Source: Prevotella lacticifex
Lineage (GTDB): Bacteria > Bacteroidota > Bacteroidia > Bacteroidales > Bacteroidaceae
Reading direction: 5' to 3'
NCBI RefSeq assembly: GCF_019973375.1
Contig: NZ_BPTV01000001.1
Location: 930,001-994,000 of the forward strand
Length of the DNA: 64,000 nt
Part shown: positions 53,190 to 61,906 of the stretch, piece after piece
Position numbering within the stretch: position 1 is the stretch's first letter
Layout: each line of letters opens with the position of its first letter
Notes under the pieces: generated by a model
The model's database searches: none
What the model was told of the DNA's origin: nothing
What the model saw: the letters and a program-made list of their open reading frames with translations, nothing else
Program-made: the position numbers and the translations under genes

Positions 53190-53390
53190 GGGTCTAAAGT
53201 AAGGGTGGGGCTTGTCCCCACCTTAGCTGCTGCGGGGTATTTTCGTTATTTCTCGTCCTCAGCAGCTAAGGCTGGGATAGCCCCAGCCCCTACGTGGATA
53301 GGTGTAACACATTGATAACTAACATGTTGTTAACGTGATCATTTCGTCACAAACACATTATCAACGTTATCCCTTTGCAGGGTGCGTGGG
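53190..53390. repeat. GGGATA/CCCC hairpin plus ACACATTGATAACTAACATG element, copy 1
   Basis: A GC-rich hairpin region (53204-53300) is followed by CCCCTACGTGGATAGGTG, then ACACATTGATAACTAACATG, then GTTAACGTGATCATTTCGTC and finally CCTTTGCAGGGTGCG. Related copies lie at 54010-54086 (plus strand) and 60850-60985 (minus strand). Confidence 0.75.
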
Positions 53391-53625
53391 CAGTCCGGGG
53401 AAGATGGAATGCGCAGGAACAATCATTCAGTTCCTCGAAGACGCACAATAGCACGGAGTGCGCAAAAGTGCATGTGTCTTCTGCGCGTCCCGCTATTCAA
53501 CCTCTTCGAGGCTGGTCGTGGATTTCTCGCGTACACGGTCTACCCCAGACTGCGGTCGCTGCGATCCCTTAGTCTGGGGTTATTGATTATTAAGCCCCGT
53601 CGGGGCTTTGCGTTGGCTGAGAAAA
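53388..53625. repeat. Large nested foldback element, copy 2
   Basis: Same blocks as 15709-15995: CAGTCCGGGG, CCTCGAAGACGCACAATAGC, CTATTCAACCTCTTCGAGG, the hairpin CCCCAGACT/AGTCTGGGG (53543-53579) and the palindrome AGCCCCGTCGGGGCT (53593-53607). The left GACGGGGC hairpin of copy 1 is missing. Confidence 0.8.
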
Positions 53626-53741
53626 AGACGATAATGAGGATATCTCACCAAGTCGAAGAATACAATTTACGTAATATGTGCTATAGGTATGATCTTATGC
53701 AGTTGTATCTCTCAAGGCGTCAGCTGTTTTTCCGGTTTTCC

Positions 53742-53862
53742 TTGCCGTGATGCAAGCCTGAGGAACGAAGGCTGTTTCTTCCCGGTGCCGACTTGCCGAA
53801 GCTTGCTTCGGAGCAAGCGGCATCGGGAAGAAACACAGGGCGCAGCCCTTGCATCACGGCAA
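53742..53862. repeat. CAAGCCTGAGG foldback element, copy 1
   Basis: Outer arms 53742-53756 and 53848-53862 are 15-bp perfect complements (TTGCCGTGATGCAAG). An inner stem pairs GTTTCTTCCCGGTGCCG with CGGCATCGGGAAGAAAC, topped by CCGAAG/CTTCGG. Copy 2 is at 61388-61507 with different but still complementary stems. Confidence 0.88.
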
Positions 53863-54009
53863 TGGTTTTTACCGTTTTTTGTCTTCTCGGTTTCGAACTT
53901 TCTTCTCGGTTTCATCTTGCATCGCGGCAAGGGTTTTTACCGATTTTTGTTGGAACAAGATGCCATTTCCTGGCTTTGCGTTCTTTGCGGCTTTGCGCGA
54001 GCCCCCCCT

Positions 54010-54086
54010 GTTTGGCAGTAGTATGGGGATAAACCCCATCCCTACGTGGATGCATGCAACACATTTATTATCAATATGTTGCCAAT
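54010..54086. repeat. ACACATT...ATATGTTG element, copy 2
   Basis: Hairpin TGGGGATAAACCCCA, then TCCCTACGTGGATGCATGC, AACACATTTATTATCAATAT and GTTGCCAATG. It matches the copies at 53190 and 60850 and merges into the right arm of the 1.6-kb foldback. Confidence 0.7.
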
Positions 54087-54237
54087 GTAATCCTTTCTTC
54101 GTTCAAGGGGGTACACTGCTAAAGCGTCATCCTATATCATTATAGATAAACCATAATGAGCTGATAATCAGATTAGAAAATTATTTTTTATCGAAAAGTG
54201 ATGAAGTTAGTAGTGTGTGTGGAGCCCATTTGAACAG

Positions 54238-54284
54238 AAAAAAAGGCATTCCAGCGTATCTCAAACGACACGACATGGAATGCC
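54238..54284 (-). terminator. Terminator of the gltB-gltD operon
   Basis: On the minus strand GGCATTCCA pairs with TGGAATGCC around a loop of about 22 bases, followed by seven T. Confidence 0.82.
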
Positions 54285-54306
54285 CAAACGTAATGATAGG
54301 AAATTA

Positions 54307-55722
54307 CTATTTCTTACTTGTAACGTAGCTGTCGACTTTCTCGGCGGCGTCGCGGCCGCTGGCCATAGCCCTTACTACGAGGCTTGCGCCGTTGGCGGCA
54401 TCACCTGCAACGAACACGTTCTCAGGGAATTCCGGCTGCTTCGGCCGCAGGAATCCCATGGCGAGGAGCACCATCTGAGCCTTGATAATCTCTGGCTCAC
54501 CGGCTTCCACCATTATCGGACGACCACCCTCTGGGTTCGGTTTCCAGTCGATGGGCTGTACTTTCACGCCCGTGAGCTTTCCGTTCTTGCCTATGAACTC
54601 CAGCGAGTTGATGTTCCATCGGCGTATGCAGCCCTCTTCGTGGCTCGACGTTGTCTTCAGCGTCCGTGGCCATGTAGGCCAAGGATTGTTAGGATCGTCG
54701 GGACCCACCGGTGGCTTTGGCATGATTTCAATCTGTGTCACGCTCTTTGAGCCCTGGCGGTGCGCCGTTCCTATGCAGTCGGAACCCGTATCGCCGCCAC
54801 CGATGACGAGCACATCCTTGCCCTTGGCGTTGACGAGCTGGTCCTTAGGAATATCCTCACCGGCGAGCACGCGGTTCTGCTGTGAGAGCATTTCCAGGGC
54901 GAAGTAGACACCGTCGAGGTCGCGTCCCGGAATCTTCAGGTCGCGGGCCTCAGGTGTTCCGGTGCATACAATAACGGCGTCGTACTTCTTCGACAGTTCA
55001 TCGAAGCTGACAATCTTGTCTTTTCCGAGCGTCGGATCGTTCTGTATCGGAGCCACATTTTTCTTGTCGCTCACCACGTGAGTGCCGAACTGGAAATCTA
55101 TGCCCTCAGCTTTCAGCTGCTCCATCCGTCTGTCGATGACCTCCTTGTTGAGTTTGAAGTTTGGAATACCATAGCGCAGAAGTCCTCCGGCGTTCTCCCT
55201 CGCGTCGTAGACGGTCACCTTGTAGCCCTTGTGGTTCAGGCGGTTAGCAGCCACGAGACCTGCCGGTCCCGCTCCTACTACAGCCACGCTGTGTTCGTTG
55301 CGCTCCGGCTTCTCTACCTTAATATATCCTTCCTCCCATGCGTATTCGCAGATGGCAGCCTCGTCCTCGCGGTTCGTTGTGGGCTCGTGCTCCATGAGGT
55401 TCAGTACGCAGGCTTTCTCGCAGAGGCCCGGGCAGATTCTTCCGGTGAACTCCGGGAAGTCGTTAGTGGAGTGCAGCAGCTCGTAAGCTAACTGCCAGTC
55501 ACCCTTATACAGTGCGTCGTTCCACTCTGGCGGCTTGTTGCCCAACGGACAGGCCCAGTGGCAGAATGGTACACCGCAATCCATACACCGGCTTGCCTGT
55601 ACTCGGCGATCGTTCTGGTTCAGCGTCTGCTCCACTTCGCCGAAGTCGTGGATGCGGTCGTGTATAGGCCGGTAGCCGGCCTCCTTGCGTTCTATAGTTA
55701 GAAATGCTTTTGGATTACCCAT
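54307..55722 (-). CDS. gltD: Glutamate synthase small (beta) subunit
   Basis: A 471-residue NAD(P)H- and FAD-binding subunit that feeds electrons to GltB. The N-terminal Fe-S region shows CMDCGVPFCHWACPLGN. FAD is bound by GAGPAGLVAANRL near residue 150 and NAD(P)H by GGGDTGSDCIGTAHRQG near 308. The C-terminal VFVAGDAANGASLVVRAMA closes the FAD site. It lies 24 bases after gltB and before a strong terminator. Confidence 0.95.
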   Translation of the reverse strand: MGNPKAFLTIERKEAGYRPIHDRIHDFGEVEQTLNQNDRRVQASRCMDCGVPFCHWACPLGNKPPEWNDALYKGDWQLAYELLHSTNDFPEFTGRICPGLCEKACVLNLMEHEPTTNREDEAAICEYAWEEGYIKVEKPERNEHSVAVVGAGPAGLVAANRLNHKGYKVTVYDARENAGGLLRYGIPNFKLNKEVIDRRMEQLKAEGIDFQFGTHVVSDKKNVAPIQNDPTLGKDKIVSFDELSKKYDAVIVCTGTPEARDLKIPGRDLDGVYFALEMLSQQNRVLAGEDIPKDQLVNAKGKDVLVIGGGDTGSDCIGTAHRQGSKSVTQIEIMPKPPVGPDDPNNPWPTWPRTLKTTSSHEEGCIRRWNINSLEFIGKNGKLTGVKVQPIDWKPNPEGGRPIMVEAGEPEIIKAQMVLLAMGFLRPKQPEFPENVFVAGDAANGASLVVRAMASGRDAAEKVDSYVTSKK

Positions 55723-55746
55723 GTCAAATAATGTAGAATTGTGAAA

Positions 55747-58700
55747 CTAATAATCTCTCTGCATGTCAGCAATCTTCTGCTGGAGCTTGCGCACCTGCTC
55801 TTCCTGCAGCACACGTTTGTACTCGATAGGAACGACCTGGATGAAGTCTTCGACGTAGCGGTTCCAGTCGTCGAGCATCGTGCGGGCGAGTTTTGAGCCT
55901 GTATAGAGATAGTGTTGTCTGATGAGCTCGTGCAGCTCCTTGCGGTAGCTGGCCTCCTCAACGAGGTTTATTTCGACCATGTCCATATTGCAGAAGTAGT
56001 CGAAGTTGTGCTTGCGGTCCCAGACGTATGCCACACCACCCGACATTCCGGCGGCGAAGTTTCGTCCTGTCTCACCGAGCACTACGACCCGTCCTCCTGT
56101 CATATATTCGCAGCAGTGGTCGCCGGCACCCTCGACAACGGCTATGGCGCCGGAGTTTCTCACGGCGAATCGCTCGCCGACCTTTCCGTTGACATAGAGC
56201 TCACCGCTCGTAGCACCGTAGAGTCCGGTGTTTCCGGCAATGATATTATCCTCGGCAGCGAAGTTGGAACGTATAGGCGGGAGAATCGAAACACGGCCTC
56301 CCGACAGCCCCTTTGCGAAGTAGTCGTTGGTGTCGCCTTCGAGCTTGAAGTCCACTCCTTTGACGAGGAATGCACCGAAGCTCTGTCCTGCTGAGCCCTT
56401 GAATTTCACGTTGATAGATGCCTCGCGCGGTGCCGAGTAAGGCTTTCCGGCTGCTTCGGCGTCCATCTTCTTCTGCCGTTCCTCCGAACGCCGCTTCTCG
56501 AGGTAACCCGAGAGCATCGTTCCCACAGCGCGGTTCGTGTTGCGTATGGTGTAGTCGAGGTCGATTTCGCCACCCTGCTGGATGGCATTTGCCGATGCCT
56601 TGATAATCTGTTCGTCGAGAATTCCATTGAGCTCGTGGTCCTGCGTCTTCGTGCAGAAGTTCGACGAGTCGCCACTCTCCTGATGCAGCAAGTTGCTGAA
56701 GTCGAGCGAGTTCCACTTGTCTATCGTTGCCTTGTCCCAGCGTTTTGCAGTGTCGTCGGGCAGTGCTTTGCGCTTTAAGAGTTCCGTATGGCCGATAATG
56801 TCGTTTAACTTGCGGAATCCCATCTGTGCCAGATACTCCCTGACCTCGCGTGCGAGGAACATAAAGAAATTGATGACGTAGTGGTAATCGCCACGGAAAT
56901 GGGCTCTGAGCTTCGGATCCTGCGTAGCCACACCCATAGGGCAGGTATTGGCTGAGCACTTACGCATCATCACACAACCGAGGGTTATCAGGGCTGCGGT
57001 ACCGAACCCGAACTCCTCAGCACCGAGCAGAGCCATCATGATGACGTCGCGGCCGGTCTTCAGCTGACCGTCGACCTGCAGACGGACGAGCGATCGGAGA
57101 CCGTTCTTGACCAGTGTCTGTTGTGTCTCGGCGATACCAATCTCAGGCGATATGCCCGCAAAACGCATCGACGATGCCGGACTTGCGCCCGTTCCGCCCT
57201 CAGCACCGGAGATAACGATGAGGTCGGCCTTGGCCTTTACGACACCGGCAGCGATTGTTCCCACACCGCTCTCGGCAACGAGTTTCACGCTGATAGCGGC
57301 GCGCGGGTTGACATTCTTCAGGTCGAAGATAAGCTGTTTCAGGTCCTCGATGGAGTAGATGTCGTGGTGAGGCGGAGGCGAGATCAGTGATATTCCGGGG
57401 ATGGAGTGGCGGGTCTTGGCGATAATTTCGTTGACCTTGAATCCGGGCAGCTGACCGCCCTCACCCGGCTTTGCGCCTTGGGCCACCTTAATCTGTATCT
57501 CTTCGGCGTTGACGAGATACTCCGTCGTCACACCGAAACGTCCTGATGCCACCTGCTTTGTCTTGCTCGACAGGCTGATACCGTCCTGCTTGGTGTAGTA
57601 GCGTTCGCTGTCCTCGCCGCCCTCACCGGTGTTGGAACGGGCTCCGAGGTAGTTCATTGCCAGAGCCAGGGCCTCATGGGCCTCAGCCGACAGTGCTCCG
57701 AACGACATGGCACCAGTAACGAAGTGCTTGACGATGCTCTCCTCGCTCTCTACCTCGTTGATATCTATGGGGTTACGCTTGAAGTCGAGGAAGTCGCGGA
57801 TGAATATCGGCTCATCCTTCTCGTCGGCCATAGCCGTGTATTTCTTGAAGAGATTGTAGTCGCCCTTGCGGGTAGCTAGCTGCAGGGTGGCGATGGTCTC
57901 CGGGTTCCACGCGTGCTTGATGCCGTCGCGGCGCCAGTGGAACTGTCCTAAGGCAGGGAGGAACATCAGCTTATGGCCGCTCTCCTTCTCCTCCTTTTCA
58001 ATATTGTATGCGGCGTCGTGCAGTTTGATGGCGTCGCGGGCAATAGTCTTCAAGCCGATACCACCAATTGTCGACGTGTCGGTGCCGAAGTAGGTCTTCA
58101 GCAGACCTTCCGACAGTCCTATGGCCTCGAAAATCTTCGCACCACGGTAAGAGCGTATCGTAGAGATTCCCATTTTGGCCATAATCTTGAACAGACCCTT
58201 CTTCAGGGCGTTGATATAGTTGGCCTCGGCGGTAGCGTAGTTTTCCTGAATCTTGCCCTTCTTGACGAGGTCGTCGAGGATGGCGTAGGTCATGTACGGG
58301 CACAGTGCCGATGCACCATAGCCTAAGAGCAGAGCGGCGTGCATCACCTCACGAATCTCTCCCGACTCTACTATCAGGGCTGTCTGCACACGCTTACCTA
58401 CGGAGATGAGATAGTGGTGGACGGCACTCACGGCGAGCAGTGACGGAATGGCCGCATGGGCCTCGTCGACGGCACGGTCGGTGAGGATGATGTAGTTGTA
58501 GCCCTCGTCGACGCTGTGCTCGGCTTCGTGACAAAGGTTCTCGAGAGCCTCGTGGAGGCCTTCCTCGCCAAGTTTTGTCTCGAAGACGATAGGCAACTTG
58601 ATGGTATTGAATCCCTTATATCTGATGTTGCACAGAATGTCGAGCTGGGTGTTCGTCAGGATGGGGTGGGGCAGACGGACCATCTTGCAGTTGCTCTCGT

Positions 58701-60315
58701 TGGGGTTGAGGATGCCCGTTCCCACGCGTCCGATGTATTCGGCAAGGCTCATGACGAGGTTCTCTCTTATGGAGTCGATGGCAGGGTTCGTCACCTGGGC
58801 GAACTGCTGACGGAAGTAGTTGAAGAATATCTGTGGACGGTCGGAGAGTACGGCCAACGGTGTGTCGTTACCCATTGATGCTGTCGGCTCCTGACCCTTG
58901 ATGGCCATAGGAATGATGGTGTCGGCGATATCCTCCTCGCCGAAACCGAATCCCACCTCCTTGCGCAGCAGGTGGTCGACGCTGTTGTCGACTTTACGGC
59001 CCGATTTCAGTTTCTCCAACTGTATGCGGTTCGTCGACAGCCACTGGCGGTAAGGATGCTCGTGGGCCAGACGGTCCTTGATTTCGCCGTCGTAGTAGAT
59101 TTTTCCTTCCTGGGTGTCGACGAGCAGAATCTTTCCTGGTTGCAGACGTCCCTTCTCGGCTATCTCCGTAGGATCGAAGTCCATGACTCCCACCTCCGAT
59201 GCCACGACCATCGTATCGTTCTTCGTGATCGTGTATCGTGCCGGGCGCAGACCGTTACGGTCGAGCATTCCGCCGGCATAACGGCCGTCGGAGAAGAGCA
59301 GGGCGGCAGGGCCGTCCCATGGCTCCATGAGGATGGAATGATACTCGTAGAAAGCCTTGAGGTCCTCGGAGATAGGATTCTTGTCGTTGAAGCTCTCCGG
59401 AATCATGATTGCCATGGCCTGGGGCAGCGACAGTCCGCTCATGACGAAGAACTCGAAGACGTTGTCGAGACTTGCCGAGTCCGACATGTCGGGCTGGACG
59501 ATAGGCGAAATCTTACGGATGTCGCCGAGGGCCTCCGACGAGAGCACCGACTCGCGGGCCTTCATCCATCCGCGGTTACCACGGATGGTGTTAATCTCAC
59601 CGTTGTGGGCCAGCATGCGGAAAGGCTGTGCCAGACTCCATGTCGGGAACGTGTTTGTCGAGAAACGGCTGTGGACGATAGCCAGACCCGACGTGAAGTA
59701 GTTGTTCGTCAGGTCGGGGTAGTACTGGCGCAGCTGCAGGCTGGAGAGCATTCCCTTGTAGACGATGCTCTTGCTCGACAGTGAGCAGATGTAGAAGTCC
59801 TTGTCGTGCACCCGCCGTTCAATCTTCTTCCTTATTATATATAATGTGCGTTCGAAAACAGGAACCTTATCGTCGGTGACTCCTGTGATGAAAACTTGCT
59901 TAATGTCGGGCTCTGTCGACAGTGCAGCCTCGCCGAGACAGTCGGGATTGGTGGGAACACTGCGCAGATGGGTCAGCGAAAGGCCCTCACGCTCTATCTC
60001 CTCAATCATTATCGACAGAATCTCCTGCTGCCGCTTTTCGTCCTTCGGCAAGAATACAAGTCCGGTGCCGTACTTGCCTTTCTCCGGCACAGGAATGCCC
60101 TGAAGCAATATGAACTCATGAGGAATCTGCAGCAGTATGCCGGCACCGTCGCCAGTCTTACCGTCTGCTCCCTCTGCACCGCGATGGCGGAGGTTCTCAA
60201 GAACCTTCAGCGCGTTGTCGACTAACTCATGGCTCTTGTTGCCATGAATGTTGACCACCATGCCAACGCCGCACGCGTCATGCTCATACGCGGGATTATA
60301 CAATCCATTTCCCAT
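55747..60315 (-). CDS. gltB: Glutamate synthase large (alpha) subunit
   Basis: A 1522-residue enzyme making two glutamates from glutamine and 2-oxoglutarate. The catalytic Cys follows a short propeptide at HDACGVGMV, which after processing becomes the N-terminal nucleophile. The glutaminase domain (to about 430), central domain, FMN synthase domain (about 800-1200, with AKPGEGGQLPG and GAEGGTGASPASSM) and C-terminal beta-helix rich in glycine are all present. The 3Fe-4S Cys set is in CVMMRKCSANTCPMG. I start at ATG 60315; the longer frame begins at TTG. A -7 box TACTTTTG lies at 60367-60374. Confidence 0.96.
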   Translation of the reverse strand: MGNGLYNPAYEHDACGVGMVVNIHGNKSHELVDNALKVLENLRHRGAEGADGKTGDGAGILLQIPHEFILLQGIPVPEKGKYGTGLVFLPKDEKRQQEILSIMIEEIEREGLSLTHLRSVPTNPDCLGEAALSTEPDIKQVFITGVTDDKVPVFERTLYIIRKKIERRVHDKDFYICSLSSKSIVYKGMLSSLQLRQYYPDLTNNYFTSGLAIVHSRFSTNTFPTWSLAQPFRMLAHNGEINTIRGNRGWMKARESVLSSEALGDIRKISPIVQPDMSDSASLDNVFEFFVMSGLSLPQAMAIMIPESFNDKNPISEDLKAFYEYHSILMEPWDGPAALLFSDGRYAGGMLDRNGLRPARYTITKNDTMVVASEVGVMDFDPTEIAEKGRLQPGKILLVDTQEGKIYYDGEIKDRLAHEHPYRQWLSTNRIQLEKLKSGRKVDNSVDHLLRKEVGFGFGEEDIADTIIPMAIKGQEPTASMGNDTPLAVLSDRPQIFFNYFRQQFAQVTNPAIDSIRENLVMSLAEYIGRVGTGILNPNESNCKMVRLPHPILTNTQLDILCNIRYKGFNTIKLPIVFETKLGEEGLHEALENLCHEAEHSVDEGYNYIILTDRAVDEAHAAIPSLLAVSAVHHYLISVGKRVQTALIVESGEIREVMHAALLLGYGASALCPYMTYAILDDLVKKGKIQENYATAEANYINALKKGLFKIMAKMGISTIRSYRGAKIFEAIGLSEGLLKTYFGTDTSTIGGIGLKTIARDAIKLHDAAYNIEKEEKESGHKLMFLPALGQFHWRRDGIKHAWNPETIATLQLATRKGDYNLFKKYTAMADEKDEPIFIRDFLDFKRNPIDINEVESEESIVKHFVTGAMSFGALSAEAHEALALAMNYLGARSNTGEGGEDSERYYTKQDGISLSSKTKQVASGRFGVTTEYLVNAEEIQIKVAQGAKPGEGGQLPGFKVNEIIAKTRHSIPGISLISPPPHHDIYSIEDLKQLIFDLKNVNPRAAISVKLVAESGVGTIAAGVVKAKADLIVISGAEGGTGASPASSMRFAGISPEIGIAETQQTLVKNGLRSLVRLQVDGQLKTGRDVIMMALLGAEEFGFGTAALITLGCVMMRKCSANTCPMGVATQDPKLRAHFRGDYHYVINFFMFLAREVREYLAQMGFRKLNDIIGHTELLKRKALPDDTAKRWDKATIDKWNSLDFSNLLHQESGDSSNFCTKTQDHELNGILDEQIIKASANAIQQGGEIDLDYTIRNTNRAVGTMLSGYLEKRRSEERQKKMDAEAAGKPYSAPREASINVKFKGSAGQSFGAFLVKGVDFKLEGDTNDYFAKGLSGGRVSILPPIRSNFAAEDNIIAGNTGLYGATSGELYVNGKVGERFAVRNSGAIAVVEGAGDHCCEYMTGGRVVVLGETGRNFAAGMSGGVAYVWDRKHNFDYFCNMDMVEINLVEEASYRKELHELIRQHYLYTGSKLARTMLDDWNRYVEDFIQVVPIEYKRVLQEEQVRKLQQKIADMQRDY

Positions 60316-60629
60316 ATTTCTTTGCAATTAATATATAATGAAGTTAATTTCCTATCGAATTGAATGCAAAAGTACGATTTTTCTTTCATTCTGAGGTAGG
60401 TATATGCTTTCTTTATTCTTCTTTTTATCACAAATTAACAAATTGAAAGTTTTATATAGGTTATAGTCCTTAACTATAAGGTGGTTTTCGGAGGCCGAAA
60501 CTTACGGATTGAAATTTTGTACAAAAAAAGTTCGTAATTGTTTTGGTCATGTTGTAGAAAAGCATTACCTTTGCACCCGCAAATCCGAAGTCGGGCTTAT
60601 CAATGAGGTTCGCTTGGGTGTTTCGCCAA
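60316..60629. other. Divergent gap between gltB and tRNA-Tyr
   Basis: It contains the gltB -7 box (60367-60374, minus strand) and the tRNA promoter (60542-60573, plus strand). Nothing else was recognised. Confidence 0.6.
60542..60573 (+). promoter_or_regulatory. tRNA-Tyr promoter
   Basis: TTTG (60542-60545), 20 bases, TACCTTTG (60566-60573), a complete consensus about 57 bases before the mature tRNA. Confidence 0.85.
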
Positions 60630-60711
60630 GGGTGGTTTCCAGAGTGGCCAAATGGGGCAGACTGTAAATCTGCTGCTTCTTGCTTCGGTGGTTCGAATCC
60701 ATCACCACCCA
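60630..60711 (+). tRNA. tRNA-Tyr (anticodon GTA)
   Basis: An 82-nt class II tRNA. The acceptor stem GGGTGGT pairs with ACCACCC before discriminator A. The anticodon stem GCAGA/TCTGC holds loop CTGTAAA (anticodon GTA). A variable arm of about 13 nt and a T arm with GGTTCGAATCC follow. The 3' CCA is not encoded. The spurious protein frame that overlaps it is a shadow. Confidence 0.93.
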
Positions 60712-60849
60712 CTCATATTAGATTTTTCTTCCTGTTAGAGGCGACGGTCGGTAGATTGCCGCCTCTACTATTATATATATGTATAGTCGCTCCTATTCGC
60801 TCCTGCAAACAATCATCGTTTCATTCTCGTTGACGGTTGACGGTCTCTA

Positions 60850-61075
60850 ACCTTGACGATGCGCACCCTGCAAATGGATTACGTTGACATTGTGTTTGTG
60901 ATGAAATGAACACGTCGGTAACACGTTGATAATTAATGCGTTGCATTCATCCGCCGTAGGGGCGGGGTTTATCCCCGTCCTCGCAGCTGCGTGATATTTG
61001 CTTTGTATCTTGTCCGCTGTTGGTAGGACGGGGATAAACCCCGCCCCAACGGCGGCTGAGTGCTGCAAGTGACTA
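60850..61075. repeat. GGGGATAAACCCC hairpin element, copy 3
   Basis: Read on the minus strand, GGACGGGGATAAACCCCGCC is followed by CCCTACGGCGGATGAATG, then CAACGCATTAATTATCAACG, then ATTTCATCACAAACACAATG and CATTTGCAGGGTGCGCA, in the same order as 53190-53390. A second inverted GGGGATAAACCCC lies at about 61030, so the GC-rich part is itself a large hairpin. Confidence 0.78.
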
Positions 61076-61192
61076 AGAATCAGTGATTTGAATAGTTACA
61101 TGAATAACACGATTAAATAAACAATCATAACTTGCGACCAAAACCAATAATCTTGCGATTGATAACTTGCGACCAAAACCAATAAAACCCTG

Positions 61193-61317
61193 TTGTCAGC
61201 GCCAAGGGCTTTCGCCCTTTGCCATTTGTGGTTTGAGTGTTTGTGAGAGGCCTGGCCTCTCACCGCCTCACCCCGCAAATGTCAGATCCTCCTCCGTCGG
61301 ATCTTGGCCCTGACACA
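61193..61317. repeat. GTGTCAGCGCCAAG foldback element, copy 2
   Basis: Arms TTGTCAGCGCCAAG and CTTGGCCCTGACACAA with internal hairpins AAGGGCTTTCGCCCTT, GAGAGGCCTGGCCTCTC and GATCCTCCTCCGTCGGATC, as in the copy at 52758. Upstream the flank GCGACCAAAACCAATAA is duplicated. Confidence 0.88.
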
Positions 61318-61387
61318 AAGGAAAACCTTCAAAACAGGCTATCGCGATTGTGTGAATTTTGCGGCATCAACGGTTTTGGCGGTTTTT

Positions 61388-61507
61388 TTGCGATTGCAAG
61401 CCTGAGGCACGAAGGCTGTTTCTTCTAAGTCGTCGGCTTGCCGAAGCTTGCTTCGGAGCAAGTCGGCGACGGAGAAGAAAAAATGGACGAAGCCCTTGCA
61501 ATCGCAA
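61388..61507. repeat. CAAGCCTGAGG foldback element, copy 2
   Basis: Outer arms TTGCGATTGCAAG (61388-61400) and CTTGCAATCGCAA (61495-61507) pair perfectly. They differ from copy 1 (TTGCCGTGATGCAAG). The inner stem pairs TTTCTTCT...CTTGC with GCAAG...AGAAGAAA. Confidence 0.88.
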
Positions 61508-61559
61508 GTGGTTTTATTTGGTTTTTGTCAGAAGACTTTGTGTGTGAAATATCTTTACA

Positions 61560-61669
61560 TGATTTCCAAACCTACCGTTTTGGCTTGCAAAACGGCCTGT
61601 TCCATCGCCTGAAACGGGCCGTTTCGCAGTCTAAAATGGGCTGTTTTGCAACGCAAAATGGCATCTTTT
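61560..61669 (-). repeat. 22-bp palindromic repeat array, site 4
   Basis: Five units with boundaries 61560, 61582, 61604, 61626 and 61648; the central unit contains GAAACGGGCCGTTTC. Orientation is opposite to the other three arrays, judged by the flanks TGTAAAGATATTTC and CTGATTACCAACGACTTAC read on the minus strand. Confidence 0.88.
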
Positions 61670-61906
61670 GTAAGTCGTTGGTAATCAGACGGCTACAATG
61701 GAACTATCGGAATGGTCGTCTGCTGAAATACTTTTACATTCCGATACTCATCCCCATCGGACATGAAAACAGCTGCGAATGGGCTTGCCGGGTATGATTC
61801 TGCCTCCACGGCAAACTCATTGACGGGTGTCTTGTGGCTGTCCGGAAACGGCGTTACCAACAAGATGTGGTGCTGGTTAAGCATTGGAAAGATGGTTGCC
61901 CGTATC

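Larger units (their letters stand above)
52590..54211. repeat. 1.6-kb foldback element with ~125-bp terminal inverted repeats
   Basis: The left arm 52590-52714 and the reverse complement of 54087-54211 align along most of their length: ACTAACTTCATCACTT, TTATCAGCTCATTAT, GTTTRTCTATRATGAT, GACGCWTTAG-like and TTGAACGAAGAA occur in the same order. The interior is a mosaic of other hairpin elements and has no transposase, so it would be non-autonomous. Confidence 0.75.
52251..54306. other. 2.05-kb gap: small-ORF cassette plus 1.6-kb foldback mosaic
   Basis: No conventional gene. From left: the dacB promoter, a promoter-driven 38-residue ORF (52367-52483), then 52590-54211 bounded by imperfect inverted repeats of about 125 bp and filled with smaller hairpin elements, then the gltD terminator. 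The short plus-strand frames within it read through repeats and are not supported. Confidence 0.8.
60712..61906. other. 1.2-kb gene-free gap made of dispersed repeats
   Basis: No gene is supported. After an AGAGGCG/CGCCTCT hairpin (about 60738-60768) come a copy of the hairpin-plus-ACACGTTGATAATTAA element, GTGTCAGCGCC foldback copy 2, CAAGCCTGAGG foldback copy 2 and 22-bp array site 4. The last 240 bases are plain. Confidence 0.8.

Noticed and set aside
53085..54145. Several plus-strand frames of 65-122 codons inside the foldback region
   Set aside because: They read straight through hairpin repeats that also occur elsewhere in the window, so they are repeat-derived frames, not genes.
60470..60712. 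80-residue protein reading GDGFEPPKQEAADLQSAP
   Set aside because: This is the well-known false ORF that arises from the complement of a tRNA gene; tRNA-Tyr lies here.
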